Below are positions 1 through 6,132 of a DNA stretch of 6,171 nt, one piece after another (positions within the stretch are counted from its first letter, which is position 1; every line of letters begins with the position of its first letter). A program made the translations under genes and the position numbers. Origin of the DNA: Fidelibacterota bacterium (GTDB lineage Bacteria; Fidelibacterota; UBA2242). The stretch lies in contig JAUSPJ010000203.1 in the NCBI GenBank assembly GCA_030655795.1, positions 1-6,171 on the forward strand, in the 5' to 3' direction. Under the pieces are notes generated by a model. That model worked only from the letters and a program-made list of their open reading frames with translations, did no database searches and was not told the origin of the DNA.

Positions 1-1204
1 ATTGGAGGGTGTTCGGAAAAATGGAGATGCGGCATTAATGGAGTTCAACCGGAAATTCGATGATGTTATGCTGGATGATTTGAGGGTATCGGAAACTGAA
101 TTTGAGTGTGCGGCTGAAAAAGTTACTCCTGAACTGAAAAATGCTGTCCAATTAGCCATCGATAATATCACAAAATTTCACAAATCACAATTAATACAGG
201 AGCAGGTGGTCGAAACCCAACCCGGCGTCCGCTGCTGGCGAAAAAGTGTTCCCATTGAAAACGTCGGCCTCTACATTCCCGGCGGAACTGCTCCCCTGTT
301 TTCCACGGTATTGATGCTGGTAATTCCGGCAAAGATTGCGGGATGTTCCGAGATTATCTTGTGTACACCACCAGCGAAGGACGGCAGCGTCAACCCGGTC
401 ATTCTCTATGTGGCAAAAGAGTTAGCTGTGACGAAGATATTCAAAATCGGCGGCGCTCAGGCCGTGGCGGCCATGGCTTACGGAACGGAAAGTGTGCCGC
501 GGGTGGATAAGATTTTCGGACCGGGAAATTCCTGGGTCACGTTGGCTAAACAGATGGTCAGCCGCGATGGCGTGGCCATCGATATGCCCGCCGGTCCGTC
601 GGAAGTGGCGGTTGTGGCGGATGAAACCGCCAATCCGGACTTTGTGGCGGTTGACCTGCTTTCCCAGGCTGAACATGGTGTAGACAGCCAGGTTATTTTG
701 GTGACGGACTGTGAACCCCTTGTAAAAGATGTTCAGGCAGCGCTTCAGCGTCAGTTGCAGAAACTGCCCCGCAGAGAGATTGCTGAAAAAGCGCTGGAAA
801 ACAGCCGAATCATTGTATTATCGAATTCGGCAGAAATGATGGATTTTGTTAATGAATATGCACCCGAGCATTTGATTATTATGACTCAAAACGCCGATGA
901 AATGGCCGAACAGGTCATCAATGCCGGCAGTGTGTTCATTGGCGCTTACACGCCGGAATCCGCCGGCGATTACGCTTCCGGAACAAATCATACGTTACCA
1001 ACTTACGGTTATGCCCGTAATTACAGTGGCGTGTCGGTGGACAGTTTTGTTAAAAAAATCACCTTTCAGTCACTTTCGCAAAATGGTCTTCAGGCAATTG
1101 GATCGGCCATCGAGTGCATGGCGGCGGCCGAAGGACTGGATGCCCACAAAAATGCGGTATCGATCCGCTTAGCGTCATTGGAAAAGGAGTCGCGGAATGC
1201 TTGA
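1..1204 (+). CDS. hisD: Histidinol dehydrogenase HisD, 5'-truncated by window edge
   Basis: HisD performs the last two steps of histidine synthesis, oxidising L-histidinol through histidinal to L-histidine with two NAD+, in the cytoplasm with a zinc ion. About 400 residues are visible. Counting from the codon at position 2, the signature IDMPAGPSEV lies at 193-202. The zinc ligands appear as Q222 and H225 (SQAEHG), D323 (AGDYASGTNH) and H382 (DAHKN), and the catalytic Glu-His pair as E289-H290 (YAPEHL). These sit at a constant offset of 37 from E. coli HisD Q259, H262, D360, H419 and E326-H327. About 37 N-terminal residues are therefore missing, and the TTG at position 2 is an internal Leu codon of the usual VRxxGDxAL region, not a start. 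The frame ends in TGA at 1202-1204 and overlaps hisC by 8 nt. Identity is essentially certain; only the 5' end is unknown. Confidence 0.97.
   Translation, partial: LEGVRKNGDAALMEFNRKFDDVMLDDLRVSETEFECAAEKVTPELKNAVQLAIDNITKFHKSQLIQEQVVETQPGVRCWRKSVPIENVGLYIPGGTAPLFSTVLMLVIPAKIAGCSEIILCTPPAKDGSVNPVILYVAKELAVTKIFKIGGAQAVAAMAYGTESVPRVDKIFGPGNSWVTLAKQMVSRDGVAIDMPAGPSEVAVVADETANPDFVAVDLLSQAEHGVDSQVILVTDCEPLVKDVQAALQRQLQKLPRREIAEKALENSRIIVLSNSAEMMDFVNEYAPEHLIIMTQNADEMAEQVINAGSVFIGAYTPESAGDYASGTNHTLPTYGYARNYSGVSVDSFVKKITFQSLSQNGLQAIGSAIECMAAAEGLDAHKNAVSIRLASLEKESRNA
1184..1189 (+). promoter_or_regulatory. Ribosome binding site of hisC
   Basis: AAGGAG lies inside the end of hisD, 7 nt before the ATG at 1197. 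It is a strong Shine-Dalgarno match at ideal spacing and supports this ATG as the hisC start even though it overlaps the hisD stop by 8 nt. Confidence 0.8.
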
Positions 1205-2243
1205 TATTCAACAACTAGCCCGAAAAAATGTCCGGGAATTGAAGCCCTATTCCTGCGCCCGGGATGAGTATAATGGGGATACCGGTATTTTCCTGGATGC
1301 CAATGAAAATTCAATCGGCTCTGTCTTGAACATCGATCTGAATCGCTATCCCGATCCCCGGCAAATTGAACTGAAAGCCCGGATCACGACGATTAAAGGC
1401 AGTGAGATGGATCGCCTGTTTCTGGGGAACGGCAGCGACGAGGTGATTGATCTGCTGATTCGGGTATTTTGCGAACCGGCTGATGATAAAATCATGATTT
1501 TACCACCGACATACGGGATGTATAAAGTGGCGGCTGATATCAATAATGTGGCTGTCGTTGAGGTTCCGCTGACATCGGATTTTCAGATTGACACGGGTTT
1601 GGTTTTTCGAAATACCGATTCGGCGAAGCTCATCTTTATTTGCTCACCCAATAATCCCACAGGCAATTGTCTTCGGGAAGCGGATATTAAGACGATAATG
1701 GAAAAATTTAATGGATTGATCATCATTGATGAAGCCTATATCGATTTTACGCCGAAAAAGAGCTGGCTGCCGAAACTAAATCAATATCCGAACCTGGTGA
1801 TAATGCAGACCTTTTCCAAAGCCTGGGGACTGGCGAGTATTCGTCTGGGAATGGCCTTCGCCGACCCGCAGATTGTCGAACTGCTGACGAAAATAAAATA
1901 TCCCTACAATGTCAATGGCGCTACTCAACAGCTGGCGCTGGAGGCATTGTCATATGGGGATAAAAAAAACGATCTGGTGGCACAAATTCTGACTGAGCGG
2001 GAGGCATTAATCAAGCAATTGGAAAAGCTCAAGATTGTGGAAAAGGTTTATCCGACCGATGCCAATTTTGTGCTGGTTAAATTTCAGCGGGCAAAGCCCG
2101 TTTTTGATTTTCTGATTGAAAAACAGATTGTTGTCCGCGATCGTTCGCAGATGATTCGCTGTGACAATAGTTTGCGAATTACGGTCGGCGCTGCTGAAGA
2201 GAATAAAAAATTAATAGATGCACTGAAAATATACAGAGGTTAA
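1197..2243 (+). CDS. hisC: Histidinol-phosphate aminotransferase HisC
   Basis: HisC is a PLP-dependent fold-type I aminotransferase (class I/II) that transfers an amino group from glutamate to imidazole-acetol phosphate, giving L-histidinol phosphate (step 7). The protein has 348 residues, normal for the family. Visible landmarks are LDANEN at 33-38, GNGSDE at 77-82 (cofactor phosphate region), SPNNPTG at 150-156, DEAY at 178-181 (the Asp that contacts the PLP ring nitrogen), the Schiff-base lysine K208 in TFSKAWG, R216 in SIRLG, and R327 in SLRITVG, which should bind the substrate acid or phosphate. The wording LKPYSCARDEY near the N-terminus resembles Bacteroidota HisC as I remember it. The ATG at 1197 is preceded by AAGGAG and overlaps the end of hisD, so translation is probably coupled. 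The stop is 3 nt before hisB. Related aminotransferases (aromatic, Cobyric-type) are less likely given the operon. Confidence 0.97.
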   Translation: MLDIQQLARKNVRELKPYSCARDEYNGDTGIFLDANENSIGSVLNIDLNRYPDPRQIELKARITTIKGSEMDRLFLGNGSDEVIDLLIRVFCEPADDKIMILPPTYGMYKVAADINNVAVVEVPLTSDFQIDTGLVFRNTDSAKLIFICSPNNPTGNCLREADIKTIMEKFNGLIIIDEAYIDFTPKKSWLPKLNQYPNLVIMQTFSKAWGLASIRLGMAFADPQIVELLTKIKYPYNVNGATQQLALEALSYGDKKNDLVAQILTEREALIKQLEKLKIVEKVYPTDANFVLVKFQRAKPVFDFLIEKQIVVRDRSQMIRCDNSLRITVGAAEENKKLIDALKIYRG

Positions 2244-2246
2244 ATA

Positions 2247-3338
2247 ATGAAAAAGATACTTTTTATCGATCGCGACGGAACCTTGATTCTGGAACCACCG
2301 GATCAGCAGGTGGATTCTTTAGAAAAACTGGAATTTTACCCGGGCGTGATTACGGCGCTGGGGAAAATTGCCCGGGAATTGGGTTATGACCTGGTGATGA
2401 TAAGCAATCAGGATGGATTGGGGACAATCACCTTCCCCGAGGATAATTTCTGGCCGGTACAGAACAAAATGATGTCCACTTTGCGGAATGAAGGGATTGT
2501 TTTCAGCGATGTTCTGATTGATCGCAGCTTGCCGAAGGATAATGCCCCGACGCGCAAACCGCGAACCGGGATGTTAACGAAATACATGGTGGGAAATTTT
2601 GATCTGGCCAATTCCTATGTCATCGGCGACCGGGAAACTGACCTTCAACTGGCGGAAAATCTGGGTTCAAAATCCATTTATCTCGGTGATAACAAAGATG
2701 TGAAGGCTGATATGATTACAAGTGACTGGGAGGAAATTTATCGCTACCTGGCATTTCCGCAACGCTGTGTCACGATCAAGCGCAAGACCATTGAAACCGA
2801 TATCAAACTTAATCTCTGTCTCGATGGTGATGGAAAAAGCAGTATCGACACCGGAATTGGTTTTCTCGATCATATGTTGACGCTGCTGGTCAAGCATTCA
2901 GGCTGCCTAATGGAATTGAAAACCAAAGGCGATCTGCAGGTGGACGAACATCACACCGCTGAAGATGTCGCGCTGGTGTGTGGAGAGGCATTCAACAAAG
3001 CGCTGGGTGATAAAACCGGGATCAATCGGTATGGATTTTTGTTGCCCATGGATGAGTCGCTGGCCCGGGTGGCGATCGATTTCTCCGGGCGTAGCACATT
3101 GGTCTGGGATGCTAAATTCCGGCGTGAATATATCGGTAAAATGCCCACCGAACTCTTTTATCATTTCTTCAAATCTTTTGCCGATACGGCCAAATGCAAT
3201 CTGAATATTAAGGCCTGTGGTGAGAATGAACACCACAAAATTGAGGCGATTTTCAAAGCTGTGGGACAGGCGATTCGCATGGCCATTCGACGGGATGAAG
3301 GCAATTATGGGATTCCCAGCACAAAGGGTGTGCTATGA
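2247..3338 (+). CDS. hisB: Bifunctional histidinol-phosphatase / imidazoleglycerol-phosphate dehydratase HisB
   Basis: This fused enzyme of 363 residues covers two non-consecutive steps. The N-terminal half (about 1-165) is a HAD phosphatase removing phosphate from histidinol phosphate (step 8): D8 and D10 in IDRDGT, S53 in ISNQDG, K104 in TRKPR and D128/D132 in GDRETD are the HAD motifs. The C-terminal half (about 173-363) is the IGP dehydratase (step 6), with the metal-binding motifs FLDHM at 206-210, DEHHTAED at 233-240 and ENEHHKIEA at 327-335, ending in STKGVL as in other members. Length fits E. coli HisB (about 355). The oddity is the loop at 92-102: where E. coli HisB has zinc ligands Cys, His, Cys, Cys, this protein has D92, S94, A100 and T102. 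I recall the same replacement in Bacteroides HisB. The start at 2247 has AGAGG 7 nt upstream (2235-2239) and lies 3 nt after the hisC stop; the end overlaps hisH by 4 nt. Confidence 0.97.
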   Translation: MKKILFIDRDGTLILEPPDQQVDSLEKLEFYPGVITALGKIARELGYDLVMISNQDGLGTITFPEDNFWPVQNKMMSTLRNEGIVFSDVLIDRSLPKDNAPTRKPRTGMLTKYMVGNFDLANSYVIGDRETDLQLAENLGSKSIYLGDNKDVKADMITSDWEEIYRYLAFPQRCVTIKRKTIETDIKLNLCLDGDGKSSIDTGIGFLDHMLTLLVKHSGCLMELKTKGDLQVDEHHTAEDVALVCGEAFNKALGDKTGINRYGFLLPMDESLARVAIDFSGRSTLVWDAKFRREYIGKMPTELFYHFFKSFADTAKCNLNIKACGENEHHKIEAIFKAVGQAIRMAIRRDEGNYGIPSTKGVL

Positions 3339-3916
3339 ACATTGCGGTGGTCAAATATAATGCCGGGAATATTCACTCGGTGCGATTAGCGCTGCAGCGT
3401 CTTGGAATTGATCCGCTGGTTACTGCTGATGTGCGAAAAATCCGGTCTGCGGACAAGGTTATTTTCCCCGGCGTCGGTGAAGCGTCGTCGGCGATGGAAA
3501 ATATCAGACAAAGCGGTATCGCCGACCTGATCCCGCAATTGACCCAGCCGGTTCTGGGAATCTGCCTTGGCCTGCAGCTGATGTGTCGCGACTCCGAAGA
3601 GAATAGCAGCAAATGCCTTGGCATTTTCAATACAGCCGTACGGCATTTTCCGCCGGATGATAAGGTGCCGCATATGGGCTGGAACAGGATTCGTGATTTG
3701 AAAGGTGATCTTTTTCATGAAATTGATCCCGATGCCTATGTCTATTTTGTGCATAGTTATTATGCTGAACTTGATCCCTATACTGTGGCGACTACTGATT
3801 ATATTTTGCCCTTCAGTGCAGCGATGCAGCGGGATAATTTTTATGCCGTGCAGTTCCACCCGGAAAAGAGCGGTGCTGTTGGCGAACAGATACTAAGGAA
3901 TTTTTTAGCATTATGA
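3335..3916 (+). CDS. hisH: Imidazole glycerol phosphate synthase glutaminase subunit HisH
   Basis: HisH is a class I glutamine amidotransferase that hydrolyses glutamine and channels ammonia to HisF, with which it forms the IGP synthase heterodimer (step 5). The protein has 193 residues, typical for the family. The nucleophile is C77 in GICLGLQLM, and the triad is completed by H175 and E177 in QFHPEKS. PGVGEA at 45-50 (oxyanion region), PHMGWN at 112-117 and YFVHSY at 137-142 are family landmarks. The N-terminus reads VVKYNAGNIHSV instead of the more usual IIDYGxGN; I associate the Lys-Tyr-Asn form with Bacteroidota proteins. The ATG sits in an ATGA overlap with the hisB stop, with AAAGGG at 3323-3328 spaced 6 nt from the start. 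The stop forms another ATGA overlap with hisA. Its partner hisF is two genes downstream, with hisA between, as in the classical operon. Confidence 0.97.
   Translation: MNIAVVKYNAGNIHSVRLALQRLGIDPLVTADVRKIRSADKVIFPGVGEASSAMENIRQSGIADLIPQLTQPVLGICLGLQLMCRDSEENSSKCLGIFNTAVRHFPPDDKVPHMGWNRIRDLKGDLFHEIDPDAYVYFVHSYYAELDPYTVATTDYILPFSAAMQRDNFYAVQFHPEKSGAVGEQILRNFLAL
3894..3899 (+). promoter_or_regulatory. Possible ribosome binding site of hisA, long spacing
   Basis: TAAGGA is the only purine-rich Shine-Dalgarno-like match before the hisA ATG at 3913, but it is 13 nt away, longer than for the other genes here. The TTTTTT run between them gives no better site. Because the hisH stop and hisA start share an ATGA, re-initiation by ribosomes finishing hisH may matter more than this site. 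Confidence 0.4.
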
Positions 3917-4635
3917 TTACGATTATACCGGCCATCGATATTATTGATGGAAAATGTGTGCGCCTGAGTCGCGGCGAATTCAATACCAAGAAAATATATG
4001 ATCAAAATCCGCTGGATGTGGCGAAACGGTTTCAGGATATTGGAATTCAGCGGCTGCATCTCGTTGATCTGGACGGCGCCCGCATGAAAAAAGTGGTCAA
4101 CTGGGGAGTGCTGGAGCGCATCGCATCAAAAACCGAACTGGTGATTGATTTTGGCGGCGGAGTGCAGACCGATGAAGACTTGCGAATCGCCTTTGAGTCG
4201 GGAGCGGCGATGGTTACCGCCGGCAGTATTGCCGTAAAGGAACCGCAAACAGTTCGAAGGTGGCTTGAGCAATTTGGCAGTGAAAAGATTATCCTGGGCG
4301 CCGATGTCAAAGACAGAAAAATCGCTATTCATGGTTGGCAGGAGGAATCGGACCGCGAGCTGTTTCATTTTCTGGAAGAGTATACGGAACAGGGGATTAC
4401 GCAGACAATTTGCACCGATGTTTCCAGAGACGGAATGCTGAGCGGGCCGGCCTTTGAATTGTACCGGGAGATAAAAAGCGAATTTCCGGAATTGCATTTA
4501 GTAGCCAGTGGTGGAATCGCACAAATCGATGATATTCACCGGTTAAATGACGACGGAATTGATGCGGTGATCATTGGCAAAGCCATTTATGAAAACCGGA
4601 TTCAATTGGCGGAACTGAAAGGATTTTTATGTTAG
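3913..4635 (+). CDS. hisA: ProFAR isomerase HisA
   Basis: HisA is the cytoplasmic TIM-barrel isomerase that converts ProFAR to PRFAR by an Amadori rearrangement (step 4), feeding HisF directly. The protein has 240 residues, the normal size. The catalytic acid and base are D9 in IPAIDI (strand 1) and D131 in GADVKD (strand 5), and T168 in CTDVSRDG fits the third conserved active-site position. Phosphate-binding glycines appear in the two half-barrels, FGGGVQ at 80-85 with TAGS at 102-105, and ASGGI at 198-202 with IIGKAIYE at 220-227. It is told from its paralogue HisF by IPAID and by RLSRGEF in place of the CLDV and VKGxNF of HisF. The start overlaps hisH by 4 nt and the stop overlaps hisF by 7 nt. 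The trifunctional-like PriA variant of actinobacteria is unlikely because this operon has no trp link and the sequence is not actinobacterial in style. Confidence 0.97.
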   Translation: MITIIPAIDIIDGKCVRLSRGEFNTKKIYDQNPLDVAKRFQDIGIQRLHLVDLDGARMKKVVNWGVLERIASKTELVIDFGGGVQTDEDLRIAFESGAAMVTAGSIAVKEPQTVRRWLEQFGSEKIILGADVKDRKIAIHGWQEESDRELFHFLEEYTEQGITQTICTDVSRDGMLSGPAFELYREIKSEFPELHLVASGGIAQIDDIHRLNDDGIDAVIIGKAIYENRIQLAELKGFLC

Positions 4636-5384
4636 CGAAACGGATCATTCCCTGCCTGGATGTGCGGGACGGACAGACTGTAAAGGGCATCAATTTTGTG
4701 AATATCCGGGAAGCCGGCGACCCGGTGGAACTGGGCGCTGCCTATGCCGAGCAGGGCGCTGATGAACTGGTCTATCTGGACATTACGGCTTCGTTGGAAG
4801 AGCGCGGGACTTTTGCCGAATTGGTAGAAAAGGTCGCCCGCACGCTGAACATTCCTTTTACGGTGGGCGGCGGTATTCGAAACGAAGATGATGTGGCCCG
4901 CCTGCTGGACGCCGGAGCAGATAAAATTTCCATCAATACGGCTGCAGTTAATAATCCGGAGATGGTTGAAATTCTGGCTAAACGCTTCGGCAGCCAATGT
5001 GTGGTGGTGGCGATCGATACCAAGCATAGGGAAACAGGCGATATTGTCTATATTCACGGCGGGCGAACACCGACGCAAAGAGTAACCCAGGACTGGGCCC
5101 GGGAAGTTGTCGAGCGAGGGGCAGGAGAAATCCTGCTGACATCCATGGATCACGACGGGACGAAAAATGGTTTTGCACTGGAGATAACCCGGGAATTAGC
5201 CGAAAACCTGCCGATTCCGGTGATTGCATCCGGCGGGGCTGGGTCTCGTGAGCATTTTGTGGATGTGTTTAAAGCGGGAAAAGCCGATGCGGCGTTAGCG
5301 GCCAGTGTGTTTCATTTTGGCGAAATTCCGATCCCAGATTTGAAGCGGTATTTACGGGAGAATAAAATAGAGGTGCGCTTATGA
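4629..5384 (+). CDS. hisF: Imidazole glycerol phosphate synthase cyclase subunit HisF
   Basis: HisF is the TIM-barrel synthase subunit of IGP synthase. It uses ammonia from HisH to turn PRFAR into imidazole glycerol phosphate plus AICAR, which goes to purine synthesis. The protein has 251 residues, the usual length, with the same numbering as Thermotoga HisF at the key sites: catalytic D11 (PCLDVRDG) and D130 (VAIDTK), ammonia-gate residues R5, K99 and E167, and K19 in the VKGINF loop. Other landmarks are TVGGGIR at 78-84, TSMDHDGTKNGF at 171-182, and ASGGAG at 200-205 with AALAASVFHFGE at 221-232. The ATG at 4629 overlaps the hisA stop by 7 nt and has AAAGGA at 4618-4623, spaced 5 nt. The TGA is shared with the hisIE start in an ATGA. 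All residues needed for activity and for HisH docking that I could check are present. Confidence 0.98.
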   Translation: MLAKRIIPCLDVRDGQTVKGINFVNIREAGDPVELGAAYAEQGADELVYLDITASLEERGTFAELVEKVARTLNIPFTVGGGIRNEDDVARLLDAGADKISINTAAVNNPEMVEILAKRFGSQCVVVAIDTKHRETGDIVYIHGGRTPTQRVTQDWAREVVERGAGEILLTSMDHDGTKNGFALEITRELAENLPIPVIASGGAGSREHFVDVFKAGKADAALAASVFHFGEIPIPDLKRYLRENKIEVRL

Positions 5385-5971
5385 AGATAGATTTTGACAA
5401 AGGGCTTATTCCGGCAATCGTACAGGATGATCAGACCGGCAAAGTGCTAATGCTGGGATATATGAACCGGGAAGCTTATGACAAAACGCTGGAAACCGGC
5501 AAGGTGACGTTTTTCAGCCGGTCACGTCAGCAGCTCTGGACCAAGGGTGAAACGTCGGGAAATTTTCTGTTGTCGAAAAAAATTCTGATTGATTGTGACG
5601 GCGATACAATATTAGTCAAAGCACGCCCAACCGGCCCGATCTGTCATACCGGCGCCGACACCTGTTTTGAGGAAGTGAACACCGATTCCTGCGATTTTCT
5701 TTATGAATTAGAAAGAATCATTGCCGATCGCAAAGCCAACCCGAAACCGGGTTCTTACACCAATAAACTCTTTGACGCCGGGATTTGTCGGATAGTCCAG
5801 AAAATCGGTGAAGAGGCGACGGAAGTGGTAATCGCTGCCGTCAGCGATAATATTCCCGGTATGAAAGAAGAAGTCGCCGATCTGTTTTATCATTTACAAG
5901 TCCTTTTATCTGAAAAAAATATATCACTGAAGGAGATTTTAGACATTTTACAGAAAAGGCATCAAAAGTAA
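5381..5971 (+). CDS. hisI: Bifunctional phosphoribosyl-AMP cyclohydrolase / phosphoribosyl-ATP pyrophosphatase HisIE
   Basis: This 196-residue fusion (also written hisIE) performs steps 2 and 3. The N-terminal HisI domain (about 1-103) opens the adenine ring of PR-AMP. It shows SRSRQQLWTKGETSGNF at 46-62 and DCDGDTILVKARP at 71-83, followed by CHTG and TCF. C72, C88 and C95 are the expected zinc ligands and D71, D73 and D75 the expected magnesium site. The C-terminal HisE domain (about 106-196) is an all-alpha MazG-like pyrophosphatase that converts PR-ATP to PR-AMP: SYTNKLF at 125-131, KIGEEATEV at 141-149, and EEVADLFYH at 163-171 supply the acidic metal-binding residues. Length matches other HisIE fusions (about 200). 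The ATG overlaps hisF by 4 nt, with a modest AGAGG at 5369-5373 upstream. It is the last gene of the operon; the stop is TAA at 5969-5971. Confidence 0.97.
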   Translation: MKIDFDKGLIPAIVQDDQTGKVLMLGYMNREAYDKTLETGKVTFFSRSRQQLWTKGETSGNFLLSKKILIDCDGDTILVKARPTGPICHTGADTCFEEVNTDSCDFLYELERIIADRKANPKPGSYTNKLFDAGICRIVQKIGEEATEVVIAAVSDNIPGMKEEVADLFYHLQVLLSEKNISLKEILDILQKRHQK

Positions 5972-5973
5972 TA

Positions 5974-5997
5974 CCGCGAAGGTACAAAGATATAAAA
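5974..5997 (+). repeat. Degenerate octamer repeat, three units
   Basis: Directly after the hisIE stop the sequence reads as three 8-nt units, CCGCGAAG, GTACAAAG and ATATAAAA, sharing the pattern NYRCRAAG with decay in the third. Similar strings (CACNAAG-type units in phase) are familiar to me as non-coding intergenic repeats in several bacterial phyla. Three units are short, so chance is possible. Related units occur in opposite orientation near the window end. Confidence 0.35.
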
Positions 5998-6000
5998 TCA

Positions 6001-6098
6001 TGTCATCCTGATCCATCCCTGGCGGTAGAATGATCTCTTTGAGGAAGGGAGATATTTCCCTGCCTTGTCGGCAGACAGGGACTGTGCTCAATATGACA
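6001..6098. repeat. Intergenic inverted-repeat element (REP/MITE-like), degenerate
   Basis: The stretch starts TGTCATCCTGATC and ends GCTCAATATGACA; the first 13 bases match the reverse complement of the last 13 at 10 positions, the outer six (TGTCAT/ATGACA) perfectly. Inside are further pairings: ATCTC (6033-6037) with GAGAT (6049-6053), AGGGA (6046-6050) with TCCCT (6057-6061), and a hairpin at 6063-6080. The layout resembles the TGTCATYCTGAGC-type dispersed repeats seen between genes in many Bacteroidota and related genomes, here decayed. I see no transposase and no clear target-site duplication at the flanks (left ...AAAATCA, right GTTATGG...). It lies 29 nt after the hisIE stop and may shape the 3' end of the transcript. 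The inverted ends are seen directly; membership of a repeat family is inference. Confidence 0.65.
6063..6080. other. Hairpin inside the inverted-repeat element
   Basis: CCTTGTC (6063-6069) pairs with GACAGGG (6074-6080) as a 7-bp stem with one G-U pair, closing a 4-nt GGCA loop. A competing stem, CTGCC (6060-6064) with GGCAG (6070-6074), uses the same bases. No T-run follows within 10 nt, so it does not have the form of an intrinsic terminator. Confidence 0.5.
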
Positions 6099-6132
6099 GT
6101 TATGGACTAAAATATTATTTTTGGGACAGCCA

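Larger units (their letters stand above)
1..5971 (+). other. Histidine biosynthesis operon hisDCBHAFI(E), 5' end outside window
   Basis: Seven co-directional genes encode all enzymes after HisG. Junction distances are -8 (hisD/hisC), +3 (hisC/hisB), -4 (hisB/hisH), -4 (hisH/hisA), -7 (hisA/hisF) and -4 (hisF/hisIE). No gap leaves room for an internal promoter of ordinary layout outside coding sequence, and I see no internal terminator. The order equals the enterobacterial and Bacteroidota hisGDCBHAFI(E) order, so hisG is expected upstream. Whether a leader peptide, T-box or other control exists cannot be judged because the 5' end is not included. Confidence 0.93.

Noticed and set aside
2..4. 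TTG at position 2 as a possible hisD start codon
   Set aside because: The constant offset of 37 residues from E. coli HisD and the internal VRxxGDxAL motif right after it show that the N-terminus is cut off by the window edge, not started here.
3386..3859. 157-codon open frame on the minus strand across hisH
   Set aside because: It is covered by hisH with an intact catalytic triad; the antisense product shows no domain or plausible start context.
4632..5153. 173-codon open frame on the minus strand across hisF
   Set aside because: It lies wholly within hisF, which has full motif support, and its translation shows no recognisable domain; it is an antisense shadow of the coding frame.
3913..5384. 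hisA and hisF as a recent tandem duplication
   Set aside because: Both are TIM-barrel paralogues of ancient common origin and each has its own full set of family-specific residues; nothing suggests a recent duplication.
6060..6080. Hairpin as the intrinsic terminator of the his operon
   Set aside because: The stem is not followed by a run of T; the next bases are ACTGTGC.
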